Below the pieces are notes generated by a model. It had not been told where the DNA came from and did no database searches. It saw only the letters and a list, made by a program, of their open reading frames with translations. Position numbers and translations under genes: made by a program. From Agapanthus africanus (taxonomy: Eukaryota; Streptophyta; Magnoliopsida; Asparagales; Amaryllidaceae): a stretch of DNA of 64,000 nucleotides. This document shows, piece after piece, positions 46,790 through 57,950 of this stretch (the stretch's first letter is position 1; each line of letters opens with the position of its first letter). The stretch covers positions 320,836,361 to 320,900,360 of the forward strand of contig JASDDO010000006.1 in the NCBI GenBank assembly GCA_030015575.1. The letters are read 5' to 3'.

Positions 46790-49689
46790 TGTCACGCCCC
46801 GCTTCCCAGAGTACGCTAAATTGGGCACGTGACATAGCCAACCATGCTACCCGTGGATAGGAAATATCCATCTACAGTCACATTACGGCTGTAGAGATAT
46901 CCAGAACAAAATATAACTATCTAATACATGTCCATAAGCCAAGATAACATGAGTCAAGAATAATAAAAGTGCCGAAGCAAAAGATCCAATACAAAATAAC
47001 TAGAATGTATGTCCCATAATGCGGGCTCACATCAGGAATAAAATGCAGGAAATAAAGAACTAACTACTACCGACACCTCACAGCTCAGCCTGCTGGCTGA
47101 AGTACTCCTGCTCGGACTGCAGCAACGGTACAGAATCTGGGCCATGCAAAACCCAGACGTCAGCGCGTCATGTCATCAAGTAATAAATATAAACAGGGTA
47201 ACAGGCAATGCAAATATAATCATGAGTGATAAAGCATGTGTAACAGTAATATAAATCAGGGCAGTGAAGGATAGTGTGCACTGAGTAAACTAAACTGGTC
47301 TATTGGGTTTTCTACTCTAAGGTCTTTGAAATCAATTTGATGAATCATCGATGTAACTCAATAGTATTCCGTGCATGCCCGGGACCACGGTCTCAGACTC
47401 TCGGGCTGAAATCGAGACGTGCCGCTAGGCACTAACAGGAATGGAGTACAGACCAACGATGTCAGCAGCATCGTCACGAGGCGGGCCTAGCCTCTAAAAC
47501 TGATCAGTATAAGCGAGCAACTGTCGAGTTATAAGTCAGGATTTCATCATTGATTTCCCTATGCCCCCAAGTTATATGTGTCAAGTCAGGTATTCCGTAA
47601 TCAAGAACTAATGCCAACACAGGATTAGGTAAGAGCAGGTTTGTCTGGATAGACAACAGGAACGGTCCGTGAGGACTACATGTCAGGCTTGTTAGCATTA
47701 GACACAAGATCAGGTAACGGGTCAAGCCATGGTACATCAGGTCAGGTCAAGTAGTGTACGGTACCATGTCGGGTCAATCAATATGTGTGTAGCAAGCCAG
47801 GCCAGGGTGGAAAAGATAACATGTGGGTACTCATAAACAGCTAGCATAATCAATGGTTATAAATAATCAAGCATGGTTATCAACAACACAATCTAAGCAA
47901 TAAGTTAAGCAATAAAGCAAATTTAATTAATTAGCTGTACAGTTATCAGTTGTGTTTATCAGATGGTGTCAGCACTATACGAATACAGTATGATAGATAT
48001 GAATGCTAAAAGCCAGGTTAATAAGTATTGAGTGATCTATGGATGCGACGACATGTATAATCTGTTCAATGGATGCATTGTAATTAAACCGGTTAAAGTT
48101 GCACATGGATGTCCGATAGGTTTACACTGGATAAAAGGGTTATCATGGCTATAAACAAATGTGATCATGTGGTCTATCATTTACAGGTGATTACTAGGTA
48201 TAAATAATTAGATGCAAAATTAAGTTTCAAGTTCGGGATCATAAAACGTGTAATGGAACTTATACGGTTAACTTGAAATCCAATTCTTTCGATTCTATTT
48301 AGAGATTTAACAGGAAATAAATAATATAGCATACGAATAGTTTAAAATAGCATGTAGCAAGTTTCACTTGCCTCGACGGGTCGCGAAATGGAAAACGGAA
48401 CGTTAACGCGTCGGTGGGGAAAATCGCGACGCGCGCACGGTTCACGGAATGAACCCAAACGACGAACAGTGGAGTCACACGGGTCGAAGGTACTTGCTGG
48501 GTCGTCGGGAAACGTCGCCGGTACGGTCGGATTCCGGCCAAACACAAAACAGTGAACATGAGACAAGATATAAAACAAGAGAAGAAGGGATGGAGAACAG
48601 GAATGGAAGAAGGGGACATGAGAGAGCTTACCAGAACTGTGTCCTGTGGTTGCAGAGGGGTGATGCGAAGGGGTCAACGGCGGTGATCGGAGCTCCGGCG
48701 GTAGGGTTTAGCTGCTAGGGTTCGGTTGGGTTAAACTAGGGTTTCTGGTAAAGGGTGTGCAGGGTTTACGTGAAGAAGGGAAGAGCAGAGGATAGAGAGG
48801 AGAGAAAGGAGAGAAAGGCGATGGCGAAGGTGGTCGGCGGCGGTGGGTTGAGACGGTGTAAATGGTTTATGTGCAGGGTGCACGGCCTCGGGAGAGAAAA
48901 AGGAGGAAGAAGAAGAGAAGATGGAGACGAGGGTTGCGAGGGGATGTGGAGGACGTCGACGAGGGTCGAGGAGCGGGGACAAAATAGGGTTAGGGTTTTC
49001 CTCTGATGGGTTCTTGGCGCTCGGGCGAAAAAATATAGAAGAAGGAGAAGAAGAACGCGGGCGGTGACTGTAAGGAAAGAAGGCGGTGTTGGGACCTATA
49101 TCCACCGCGAGAGGAGAGAGAGGGAATAGCGAGAGGAGAGAGAGAGGCTTGAGAGAGAAAGAGAAAGAGAAGGAGAGAGAAAGGGAAAGGGAGAGAGAAT
49201 GAGAGAGAGAGAGCGTGGGGACCACAAGAACAATGGAGTGATGCGATTGGCTGAAAAAGTAAAGAGGGATATAGGAATCTTGGGCTGTTAAGGGAAATAA
49301 CTTAAAAGATTTAATATTTTTAATAAATCATTTCGTTAACTGCAGAAGATTGTGAGCTGGGGAAAAATTTCAAAACAGCTTAAAGAAATTCAAAATTAAA
49401 TAAGATTTGGCGGGATACAAAATATTTCAGAAATGTGTCCGGGTCGGGTCCAAAAATTTGAATTTGAAATATAAAAATTATTGGCAGGTTCCAAAAATTG
49501 AAATGAAGGATTTTATAGTTAAAAAGCATACCCCCAAGAACGGACGCACGCACGTACGCGTAGACGTCCAAACACGTCCGTTTCGCTGAACGGGACGAAA
49601 ACACGGTGCAAGGACGCTACCACAGGGTTAGGGGTATCGAGCAGGCCATGACAAGTATTTTTAATTTAATTTTAGATGACTTAAATTGT
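46790..49689 (-). repeat. Best-preserved gypsy element: right (5') LTR, truncated
   Basis: Collinear with 38892-41914 but stopping at GACTTAAATTGT (49689), about 125 bases short of the expected end. The following sequence codes for the tail of the outer gypsy polyprotein, so the break is a deletion junction. Confidence 0.85.
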
Positions 49690-49890
49690 GGAGGATAGAC
49701 AGGAAAGTGAAGACACTTCGGAACAAGGAAGTTAACTTGGTTCGAGTGATGTGGAGGAAAGACACTCCAGGAGAGTCCACGTGGGAAAGGGAGGATGAAA
49801 TGCGTACTAGATATCCACACCTCTTTATGAACCAGTCCTCAAATAAAAGTTATAAATTTCGAGGACGAAATTTTTGTAAGGAGGGTAGAC
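49690..49890 (+). pseudogene. Gypsy chromodomain tail fused to a truncated LTR
   Basis: The plus-strand frame reads IDRKVKTLRNKEVNLVRV, ESTWEREDEMRTRYPHLF and FRGRNFCKEGRL: the last residues of a chromodomain gypsy polyprotein, followed by a purine-rich tract (AAGGAGGGTAGAC) and the 3' LTR at 49891. Everything upstream, from gag to integrase, has been deleted. It belongs to the element at 35454-52954. Confidence 0.85.
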
Positions 49891-52800
49891 TGTAACAACT
49901 CCATTTTTAATGTACAAAGAATTGATTTAAATTCAATATATACTTGGAGTATTTAATGTTACTGATATCTCTTTAAATATTTATTTCACTCCATAATTAC
50001 AAGGAGTTTGTAGCTCATTGGTAATACCTTACACTGCTGAATTAAGCCACTAGAGTTCAAATCCCATACCCCACATTATTTTTAATATTATTTTGTTTTT
50101 GATTCCTTAGAATACCAACAGTTACACGTGCATTTCACACAAATTTCCTATTACACATGAAAATGTAAATGCACCAGAAACCACACCTGACGACCCCACA
50201 CACCCCGACCACCCGACTCGGCCGAGTCGACCGAAGCCGCCGGCCGGACTCGACCGGACGGCCGAGTCCCCAACATCGAAGTTGGGTATCTTTTTATTCT
50301 CAACCCCCTGCATACTTTAAATAGTCAGATCGGTTACAGAGAGCCCATTAACCCCCATTTACTCCATATTTTAATGATTTTTTTAAATATATTTTTACAT
50401 TTTTTAATTAAAAACCCTACACCTATCCTAACCCTAGCCTAACCCTATAAATACACCCCCTACCTTCTACCCTCTCATCCTAAATTTCTGAGCCCACTCT
50501 CTCAAAATTCCAAGAGATCTTGTGTACTTTGAAAACAAGCGAAAGGCGAAATTCCGATGAAATCTACGGCGAACTTCCGGTGATCGTGTTAGAAACTCGC
50601 GGTGACGAATCGATGTACTGGCGAACCCTCTTCTTCCTTATCACTTTCGTGTTGTCCAAACTCGTAAGTCCCATTCTAACCTCTCTCTTTTTCTAAAAAA
50701 ATACGAAATTACAAAACCCGATGGAATCGGAACAAATCCAATTTCCGATTCGGTTTTCTATAAAATTCCACTTCTCGCTAATACAATCATGCTTAAACAT
50801 CTTATTGTTGACTATTAAACATTTAACAAATAATTTGAACAAGTTTTATCACATGAAATGATAGCGTTTTAAACATCTTTTTTTAATTTTAACAAATATT
50901 TTTCACTTAAATACCACAATATTTCGATTTCACATTTAACCCCCTTAACCTTGCTATACATTTAAAGTAGAGCACGAGCTAATGACCTACCTCCACACAC
51001 ACGCATATACAACCTAAAACGATATCATCAAAAACTTAGAATACGATAAAACAATCTTTTCATTTAAATACCATATTCTTAATAAAACCATTTCTAAAAG
51101 TTTTAGTTTTGTTACACTTTTAAAATAAATACCTCTTAATATGAAAATACGATAAGTTGTGGACATCGGTCGTTTATCTAATCCTGACTTTGTGATGTCT
51201 AGGCTAGGCAAGCGAGAAAGGTAACTTTAAAAGGCCCATCTCACGATGATTCGTGAGCGGATCCCTCCTTTCTTCACTTGTACTTACTTGGCCACAATTG
51301 GCGGTGAAGAGCCGATTTGAGGCATCTAACAACTTGTCGTTTAGACCATTTAGAAATAGTCTAGTTGAATTAGAAAACCCTAGAATCTAAAATACGGAAA
51401 ATTGACTTTTTACAAATAAATACCATTTACTTTATAAAACCGTTTTCTAAAGGATTTAGTAATTTACAATCTTTGCAAAGCGCCGCTACAACCCATTTTT
51501 GGGGAACCCGTTCGGGATAGTACGGTTTATCGTGCACCCTCGGGCTTAGTAGTGCGAGATTCAGACGTCCGCAAGGAGCATTCGGTCTCGAAAGATTTAA
51601 AATACGACATCTTAAGAAAATGAGATTTTTAGAATATAAAATATTTATTGAAATTATTTTTGTATAAATATATGTATATTTATCATTAAAAAATCTATTT
51701 TGTTATAATATAAATATTCCATTTTTTCTAAAAAAAATCACAAGAATAAATTTTACATTAAAATACCATGAATTTCAAATAAATCAATATTACAGATAAA
51801 TACCTTTATTTATAAAACTAGGATATTTTCACTAGAAATATTACAATATAAAATCCACATTCATTACAACCCTAAAGACGAATGATAAATGCTTGGGGTA
51901 TATTCTGAAAAGTATATAAAAGTATTTTTACATAAAACCCCCTCAAGTTTTATAAATTACTCTAAGGACCCTAGTAAATATAGGACTTCGATTTATATTC
52001 TAATTGTCTGACTCGGGTTTGAGTCTGATTATATCTGATTTGAATATGATTCAAGTCAATCTACAACCTATAATATTCCAATTCAATATGATCACATGAA
52101 TCCTTGAATTCAGTTATCAATCTATATAACTTGACTGAATCAAACCATGGATATACATCCATTATACAGTTATTCCGTCTACATGATTATGCAGTTACAA
52201 TCTGTTTACTGATATCATGGTTTTGGTCAGTCATCCAACTTATACAATACAATACAACAATACAATCAAAACACTACGGGGTTTAAGGGGTAGATTGGTG
52301 CGGAAGGTGTTAGAAGTGGCACGAGACTGTAAGATTAAGACACCTAACCTATATTCCGTTGCTGTTGTACCGTAGCTTAACGGTTCCTTGTACATTCCGT
52401 TTGCCCTGGTCTCTAGCATACTGAGACCCCTCTCGTATACACGGGTATCCTTCCGTACCAAGGTACAAACAACAGCGTAAACACAATATTCTACAATACT
52501 ATACAACTTTAGAAGATATCTCTTATTCTGTCTTTTTCTAATTCTCCCTATCTTTGGGACTTACCGAGCGACCTGTTCGCTGACGACATTTTATTTCTTC
52601 CTTCTTTGAATGTCGTCAGGTAATCTGGACACGGAAGAGATCGAGCCCACCAGTGAAGACTTGGATCAGTTTCTCGAAGACCCCAAGCTCTAGACATTGT
52701 ACCTTTTTCTATTCAGTATTTTTCATTTCCTGTTATGCCATTGTTTAGGCATCGCTTTTATTCCAGATGTATTTATTTTTCATGCATTGTACAAAAGAAT

Positions 52801-52954
52801 GTTAAGAAATAAAGTTGCTGTTATTTTTATATCTCCTGTCTCTTGTGATTTACCTTTATATTTCTTAGATACGTTTAGCGTATTTACTTCACAGTAAATA
52901 CGTAGCGGACCGGTCCCGTCCCCTTCGCCGTATACCGGGAAGCGGCGTGTGACA
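49891..52954 (+). repeat. Gypsy element with 3-kb LTRs: right (3') LTR
   Basis: 3064 bp, collinear with 35454-38492, ending GTGACA before GCTGT. It carries the same telo-box/TATA block (TATAAATA at 50446-50453). No coding region is recognised. Confidence 0.9.
50002..50074 (+). repeat. tRNA-like segment, second LTR copy
   Basis: Counterpart of 35568-35640, with the box A-like TAGCTCATTGG and box B-like AGTTCAAATCC intact and several changes between them. Confidence 0.45.
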
Positions 52955-53199
52955 GCTGTTAATTACCCCTCGCTTTGGGAGCGAGAGAACCTCCAATTGA
53001 CGGGTCAAACAGGTCATGCGAACTCAACATGCAGTGTGCGTATGTTTTGAAAGGGTTTTGGTTATATCGGGGCCTTGCAGAGTTTTATGGGGGTCCCACT
53101 ATCCGGATAGCGGGCTGGGGGTCAAGGGGCTAGCAGCCCCTTATGGGGTGCGGGGCAGCGCCCCGTTAGAAAAATTTTCCCAATGAGGGACGTGTTTTG

Positions 53200-53530
53200 A
53201 TGTGGAGTGCATAAAAAAATGGGGGGAGGAGCGTCTTAAAGACGCTCGTGCGTGGCACGTGGGCGCATGGTGCCCACGGGTCACGTGCCTGGCGCGTGAG
53301 CGCTTGGCGCCTGCTGGTCACGTGCGTAGCACGTGGGTGCAGCGGGTCACGTGCGCAGCACGCAACCGCGAGACGCTTGTGGGTTACGTGCGCTGCACGC
53401 GACCGCTGGGCGTGCGCTCACATAGGCGGTTTAGTGCTCGGGCACACGTGGGCGCTTTAGTGCCCTGGGTCACGTGCGCTGCACGCGACCATTGGACGCT
53501 TTAGCACCCGCGGGTCACATTCTCGGCACA
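53200..53530. repeat. GC-rich CACGTG hairpin array in LTR
   Basis: Units such as GGTCACGTGCGCAGCACGC and GGCACGTGGGCGC return every 35-60 bases, each with a G/C-rich inverted partner, for example GGCACGTGGGCGCATGGTGCCC. The composition is sharply richer in G+C than its surroundings. Frames across it (53202-53504) are repeat-derived and Arg/Cys-rich, not a gene. Confidence 0.75.
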
Positions 53531-53539
53531 TGATCGCGG

Positions 53540-53690
53540 GGAACACCAGCGGGAAGGGCTTAGCCCCTAGGTTGGAGAGTTGAACTCCCAAGAGATTTTA
53601 GAGTTGAACTCCTAACAGAAATTTAATTTATGGAGTTAAACTCCAACAGATTTAGAAAGGAGTTAGACTCCTAGGAATCTTTGGTTCTTC
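53540..53690. repeat. GGAGTTNAACTCC palindromes in LTR
   Basis: GAGTTGAACTC, GGAGTTAAACTCC and GGAGTTAGACTCC follow each other, separated by A/T-rich spacers such as GAAATTTAATTT. The design repeats that of the LTR at 8960-9960 with different stem sequences. Confidence 0.7.
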
Positions 53691-54327
53691 TTTTAAGCCT
53701 TGGATCCTCCCAACGTGGGATTTTTGGAAATGGGTCTCCTTCTTCCTCTTGGTTGGCCGGATCTTGGGGAAAAAGGAGAGTGTGATTCAAAATCTCCCCT
53801 TTCAGAGATTTGATGGGAGATCCGAGTTTCCCTTTGTGGGTTTTGTGGTGAAAACTACTTTTTGAAAAAAGAAGAGTTAAACTCTTGATTTAATTCAAAA
53901 AGAGAAAGAATGTTTTAAACCCTTGAGAAAGGGGAAGGAGGCATACAAATCCTAGATTTTGAGGGGAATGAAAAAGTTCTTTTTTTATTTCATCATGTTG
54001 CCTTATATAGGCTTACACAATTTACATATAGCCCCTTGGGCTTTACAAAATGGCATTTTACCCATCTCATACCTCATGCGCTCTTTTCTTTTGCACATGA
54101 GCCATGGGTTTTACAAAAAATTGGCATCATGCCCATTTTCTTACATTCATGCATAAAAAATTACATCAAAATTATTTATTACGTGATTTTTTATTTCGGC
54201 ATGGGGGAGGCCGGCCGCGGGGCTCGACTTGAGCATGGGCCCACTTGATCTGGGCTTGGGCCCACCTGGCTTGGGGTTGACCTTGACCTTGACTTGGTCA
54301 ACCGGGGTGCAATTTTCGACCCCAACA

Positions 54328-54338
54328 AAGTTCCCCCC
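54328..54338 (-). other. Polypurine tract of the non-autonomous element
   Basis: GGGGGGAACTT on the minus strand directly abuts the 3' LTR at 54327. It sets the orientation of the element. Confidence 0.75.
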
Positions 54339-54570
54339 ATCAATAAATGCACACCACATATGTGGGTCGTGTGCATGAAATTGATGGATCTTCTTTCGCG
54401 TGGAGGCAACTTGTTTTGGTTCCCACTTTTTGGGATGCACTGCCCTTTTTATGACATGGACGGTCGACGCTTGACGTGCCTCTGAGACGGAGTGTCTGTT
54501 TGGCAATGTCCCCGGCACGGAGTGTCTGGTTGACTTGATTCCAAGGTGGAGCATAATTCAGATGAGGAGG

Positions 54571-55178
54571 TCATTGCTCTCCTTTTAGTGATGTGGACGG
54601 TCGATGCTGCCTTTTTAGGGATGTGGACGGTCGGTGCTGCTCTTTTAGCGACGTGGACGGTCGCCGCTGCCCTTTTAACGATGTGGACGGTCGTTGCTGT
54701 CCTTTTAACGACTTGGATGGTAGGTGATGCCCTTTTAGCGACGTGGTCGCTTGTTGCTGCTCTTTTTGCGACGTGGATGGTCGGTGCTGCCCTTTTAGCG
54801 ACATGGACGGTCGGTGCTGCCCTTTTAGCGACATGGAAGGTCGGTGCTGCGCTTTTAGCGACTTAGACGGTTGATGCTGTCTTTTTAGCGACGTGGACGG
54901 TCGGTGCTGCCCTTTTAATGACTTGGACTATCGGTTCTGCCCTTTTTGCAATGTGGACAGTCGATGCTGCCCTTTTAGCGACGTGGACGGTCGATACTGC
55001 TCTTTTAGCGACGTGGACGGTCGGTTCTGCCATTTTTGCGACTTGGACGGTCGGTTCTGCCCTTTTAGCGACATGGACGGTCGGTGCTACCCTTTTAGCG
55101 ACTTGGACGGTCGGTGATGCACTTTTAACGACATGGATGGTCGTTGCTGCTCTTTTTGCGACGTGGACGGTCGGTGCT
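54571..55178. repeat. Tandem array A: about 20 copies of a 30-bp unit
   Basis: The unit has the core GGTGCTGCCCTTTTAGCGAC followed by a TGGACGGTC-type half, and it keeps an exact 30-base step for about 600 bases. Copies differ at a few positions each. Because 30 is a multiple of three, several frames stay open and give repeats such as WTVGAALLAT; there is no reason to think these are proteins. Confidence 0.95.
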
Positions 55179-55490
55179 TGATTTGACTTGCTCCGCTTCT
55201 TGCGGTGTCAGGGATTTGATTTGACTTGTTTCGCTTTCCGCGGTGTCGGGATTTGACTTGTTTCTGAGGTGGAGCTTGATTCCGCCAAGGAGGTCGTTGG
55301 TTGTCTTACTGACTTGATATGATTTGGGTTGATATCAGAATCGCTACACTGGAATATGGTACCAGGAGCGAATCATCATTTGCCATGAGAGGATTTAGGG
55401 ATTTTGGTTTTAGTTTGGCATCAGCACTGCTACACTGGAATATGGTACCAGGAGCGAATTATTATTTGCCGTGAAGGAATTTCCCTCATT

Positions 55491-55695
55491 CCCAGTTTAA
55501 CGACTTAGGGGTCATCTGTTCTCAGTAACGACTTAGGGGTCATCTGTTCCCAGTTTAAAGACTTAGGGTCTATTGTGCCTAGTTTAGAGACTTAGGGGTC
55601 TTCTGTTTCCAGTTTAACGATTTAGCGGTCATCTGTTCCCAGTTTAATGACTTAGCAGTCAGCTGTTCCCAGTTTAAAGATTTAGGGGTCTATTG
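55491..55695. repeat. Tandem array B: 30-bp CAGTTTAACGACTTAG unit
   Basis: About seven copies of a unit starting CAGTTTAACGACTTAGGGG and ending TCATCTGTTCC, mostly at 30-base spacing, with one copy shortened. The same unit appears again at 56681-56892. Confidence 0.85.
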
Positions 55696-55849
55696 AATCG
55701 ATTTGGAATTTCGGGATAGGGGCCGGCATCAGCGTTGCTAACACTGAAGCACAGGTGCTAGGAGCAATTCATCATTTGCCTTTTCCCGTTGGGAAGCGAT
55801 GGCTTAAGAGACGGGTTTAGGTCCCTATCATCTAAAACTTTTCAATTTT

Positions 55850-56035
55850 ATGAGCCGTAAGGGTCTCATAAAAGCATTTCTCCCTACGAGTCGAAAGGAT
55901 CCCGTAGATGTATTTTCTCCTTAAGAGTCGTGGGGACTCCCAAGTGTGTTTTTCCTTTGTGAGTCGTAAAGATCCCACGAAGGTTTGTTCTCCTCATGTA
56001 TCGTGAGGACACATGAGTGGGTCTTCCCAATGGAG
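55850..56035. repeat. Tandem copies of a GAGTCGTAAGGATCCC unit
   Basis: Five diverged copies at about 42-base spacing, each with a GAGTCGTAAGGATC-like core, a partly inverted partner around it (CTCATAAA, CCCACGAA) and a TTCTCC spacer. Confidence 0.65.
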
Positions 56036-56479
56036 CATAATTCCAAGGGTAGAGACCGGCCGCTGGACTGGTGATTTCGGTGAGGTATGTGTATGAGAAT
56101 TATTTGAGCCCGTGGATTGTATACGGTAGCCAGTTTGGGGACCGACCGTAGGGCTGGGAGAATTTTGGGAATTTGAATTTTGGTTGGCGTCTGCATCGCT
56201 ACACTGGAATATGGTACCAAGAGCGACTCATCATTCGCCGTTTGAGGCATTCAGAGTTCGGTTGGCGTTTGCATCGCTGCATTGGAATATGGGATCAGGA
56301 GCGACTCATCATTCGCCATTGGGGGCTTGAGTTTTGAACGATGTCTGCATCGCTGCACTGGAATATAGTACCAGGAGCGACTCATCATTCGTCGTTGAGG
56401 ATTTGAGTTTTGGACGGCGTCTGCATCGCTGTACTGGAATATGGTACCAAGAGCGACTTATCATTCGCCTTTTTTTTAC

Positions 56480-56640
56480 CGCGATTGTTATATCATTTCA
56501 GCTTTTCTTATCATGAAGGTCGCGATTGCCCTATCATTTCGGCTATTTATTCGCGGTTGCCCCATCATTTCGGTTTTATTTTCATCTTTATTTTTACTCG
56601 CTGATTTTTATTGCGAGTCGTCCTATCATTTCGGCTTTTT
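56480..56640. repeat. Diverged copies of a TATCATTTCGGCT unit
   Basis: Four copies of a phrase resembling GCGATTGCCCTATCATTTCGGC, separated by T-rich spacers of variable length. It is another member of the mosaic of repeats inside the element. Confidence 0.65.
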
Positions 56641-56680
56641 TTTATATATAGATTTTTTATTTTATTTACACATTTTATAT

Positions 56681-56892
56681 CCCCAGTTTAACGACTTAGA
56701 GGTCGATTATTCCCAGTTTAATGACATGGTGGTCAGTCGCTGTTTCCAGTTTAACGACTTAGAAGTCATCTGTTTCCAGTTTAACGACTTAGTGGTCATC
56801 TGTTTCCAGTTTAAAGATATAGTGGTCATCTGTTTCCAGTTTAACGACGTAGAGGTCATCTGTTTCCAGTTTAACGACTTGGTGGTCATCTG
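56681..56892. repeat. Tandem array C: 30-bp unit as in array B
   Basis: Seven copies of CAGTTTAACGACTTAGTGG plus TCATCTGTTTC at mostly exact 30-base spacing. It is the same family as array B but with TTTCC instead of TTCCC at the joint. Confidence 0.9.
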
Positions 56893-57160
56893 ACAGGGAG
56901 CTTAGAGAAGATATCCGATTAAACAGTTGTCAGGGGCACCGCTGGAGCTTTTCCTGAAATGCCTTATTACTTTGTCGGTGTTGATGGTCTTGCCCCCAGC
57001 TGGGGCCAAGAAAAGTCGTTCAAATACCGACTTGCGTTCAAAGATGGCAATTGAAAGTCGTTAACCTGCACAAACAAGCATGATTTCAATACAGGCAATT
57101 AATATGTATCTTGATTGAGTTCGCATGAACGTTTAACCCAAGATATGGGATGAGAGATCG

Positions 57161-57180
57161 GTCCCACTGGGCGTGCCAGA
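57161..57180 (-). other. Primer-binding site of the non-autonomous element
   Basis: The minus strand reads TCTGGCACGCCCAGTGGGAC, one base different from the motif at 11445-11464, and lies next to the LTR boundary at 57185. The priming tRNA was not identified. Confidence 0.7.
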
Positions 57181-57184
57181 AATC

Positions 57185-57823
57185 TGGAGGGTGTTTTTCG
57201 TCACCCCAACATGGGATTTTTGGAGATGGGTCTCCTTCTTCCTCTCGGTTGGTCGGATCTTTGAGAAAAAGGGAAGTGAGATTCAAAATCTTCCCTTTCA
57301 GAGATTTGATGGGAGATCCGAGCTCCCCTTTGTGGGTTTTGTGGTGAAAAACTACTTTTTGAGAAAGAAAAAGTTACACTCTTAATTTAATTCAAAAAGA
57401 GAAATAAGGTTTTAGACCCTTGAGAAAGGGGAAGGAGGCACACAAACCCTAAATTTTGAGGGGGATGAAAAAGTTCTTTTTTTGTTTCATCATGTTGTCT
57501 TATATAGGCTTACACATTTACATATAGCCGCTTGGGCTTTACGAAATGGCATTTTGCCCATCTCATGCCTCGTGTGCGCTTTTCTTTTGCACAAGAGCCA
57601 TGGGTTTTACAAAAATTTGGCATCATGCCCATTTTCTTACATTCATGCATAAAAAATTACATCAAAATTATTTATTACATAATTTTTTATCTCGGCATGG
57701 GGGAGGCGGGCCACGGGGCTCGACTTGGGTATGGGCCCACTTGATCTGGGTTTGGACCCACCTGGCTTGGGATTGATCTTGATTTTGACTTGGTCAACCG
57801 TGGTGCAATTTTCGACCTCAACA
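57185..57823 (-). repeat. Right (5') LTR of the non-autonomous element, internally deleted
   Basis: 639 bp. It starts TGGAGGGTGTTTTTCGTCACC and then jumps to CCAACATGGG, matching the left LTR first at 35310-35331 and then at 53708-54327. About 870 bases with the CACGTG and AT palindromes are missing. A minus-strand TATA candidate (CTATATAAG) lies near 57500. Confidence 0.85.
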
Positions 57824-57828
57824 GTACT

Positions 57829-57950
57829 CTTATGCTATAAATAGACATAGAACATAAGTTTGTTAAGGGCGTGGAGGTGATACATTCAAGGTGCTCCGAT
57901 CAGATCGATACGGCGAGTGCAATTCAAAGGCGTTCGAAGAAAATTGTGAG
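57829..57950. repeat. Right arm of the palindrome, resumed: LTR and inverted integrase fragments
   Basis: A short plus-oriented LTR piece (CTTATGCTATAAATAGACAT) and a short plus-oriented integrase piece (GTGCTCCGATCAGATCGA) precede minus integrase. This mirrors 33860-33960, confirming that the arms are copies of one rearranged structure. Confidence 0.75.

Larger units (their letters stand above)
38892..49689 (-). mobile_element. Best-preserved Ty3/gypsy chromodomain element, right LTR truncated
   Basis: Left LTR 38892-41914, interior 41915-46789, right LTR 46790-49689. It reads on the minus strand, with a primer site at 46769-46780. The polyprotein has gag, zinc knuckles, protease, RT, RNase H, integrase and chromodomain, interrupted by three stops and one frameshift. 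The right LTR lacks its last 125 or so bases and joins the polyprotein end of the element it sits in, so a deletion removed both and the right target duplication is lost. Confidence 0.9.
35454..52954 (+). mobile_element. Ty3/gypsy element with 3-kb LTRs, interior largely lost
   Basis: LTRs at 35454-38492 and 49891-52954 run TGTAACAACTCC...GTGACA and are flanked by a perfect GCTGT duplication (35449-35453, 52955-52959). Only the start of gag (38713-38891) and the last residues of the polyprotein (49690-49890) remain. Between them lies a second gypsy element plus a deletion. It reads on the plus strand. Confidence 0.9.
35310..54327 (-). repeat. Left (3') LTR of the non-autonomous element, split by a gypsy insertion
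   Basis: It consists of 35310-35453 plus 52960-54327, about 1.5 kb, with a GCTGT duplication at the break. It starts with a GGGTG...CACCC hairpin, holds CACGTG-type and AT-rich palindromes (53200-53690), and ends with a block (53708-54327) shared with the right LTR. A minus-strand TATA candidate (CTATATAAG) lies near 54000. Confidence 0.8.
55331..56470. repeat. Dispersed and tandem copies of a GCATCGCTACACTGG unit
   Basis: A conserved core of about 50 bases, with CACTGGAATATGGTACCAGG then AGCGACTCATCATTCGCC, appears at about 55331, 55419, 55732, 56184, 56262, 56341 and 56418. The last four are in tandem at 76-78-base spacing. The early copies have other repeats between them. Confidence 0.85.
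35310..57823 (-). mobile_element. Non-autonomous LTR element with hairpin-rich LTR and tandem-repeat interior
   Basis: The flanks are GTACT at 35305-35309 and 57824-57828, a perfect target duplication. LTR ends are TGTAGGG/TGGAGGG...CAACA on the plus strand. The primer-binding site lies at 57161-57180 and the polypurine tract at 54328-54338, so it reads on the minus strand. Without the nested gypsy elements it is about 5.0 kb. The interior (54328-57184) has no protein motif and is mostly tandem repeats. LTR style and primer site match the element at 8626-11464. Confidence 0.85.

Noticed and set aside
53202..53504. 100-codon Arg/Cys-rich frame
   Set aside because: It is a translation of the GC-rich CACGTG repeat array inside an LTR.
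54546..55181. Open frames of 60-106 codons with WTVGAALLAT-type repeats
   Set aside because: They arise because a 30-bp tandem repeat keeps several frames open on both strands; nothing suggests translation.
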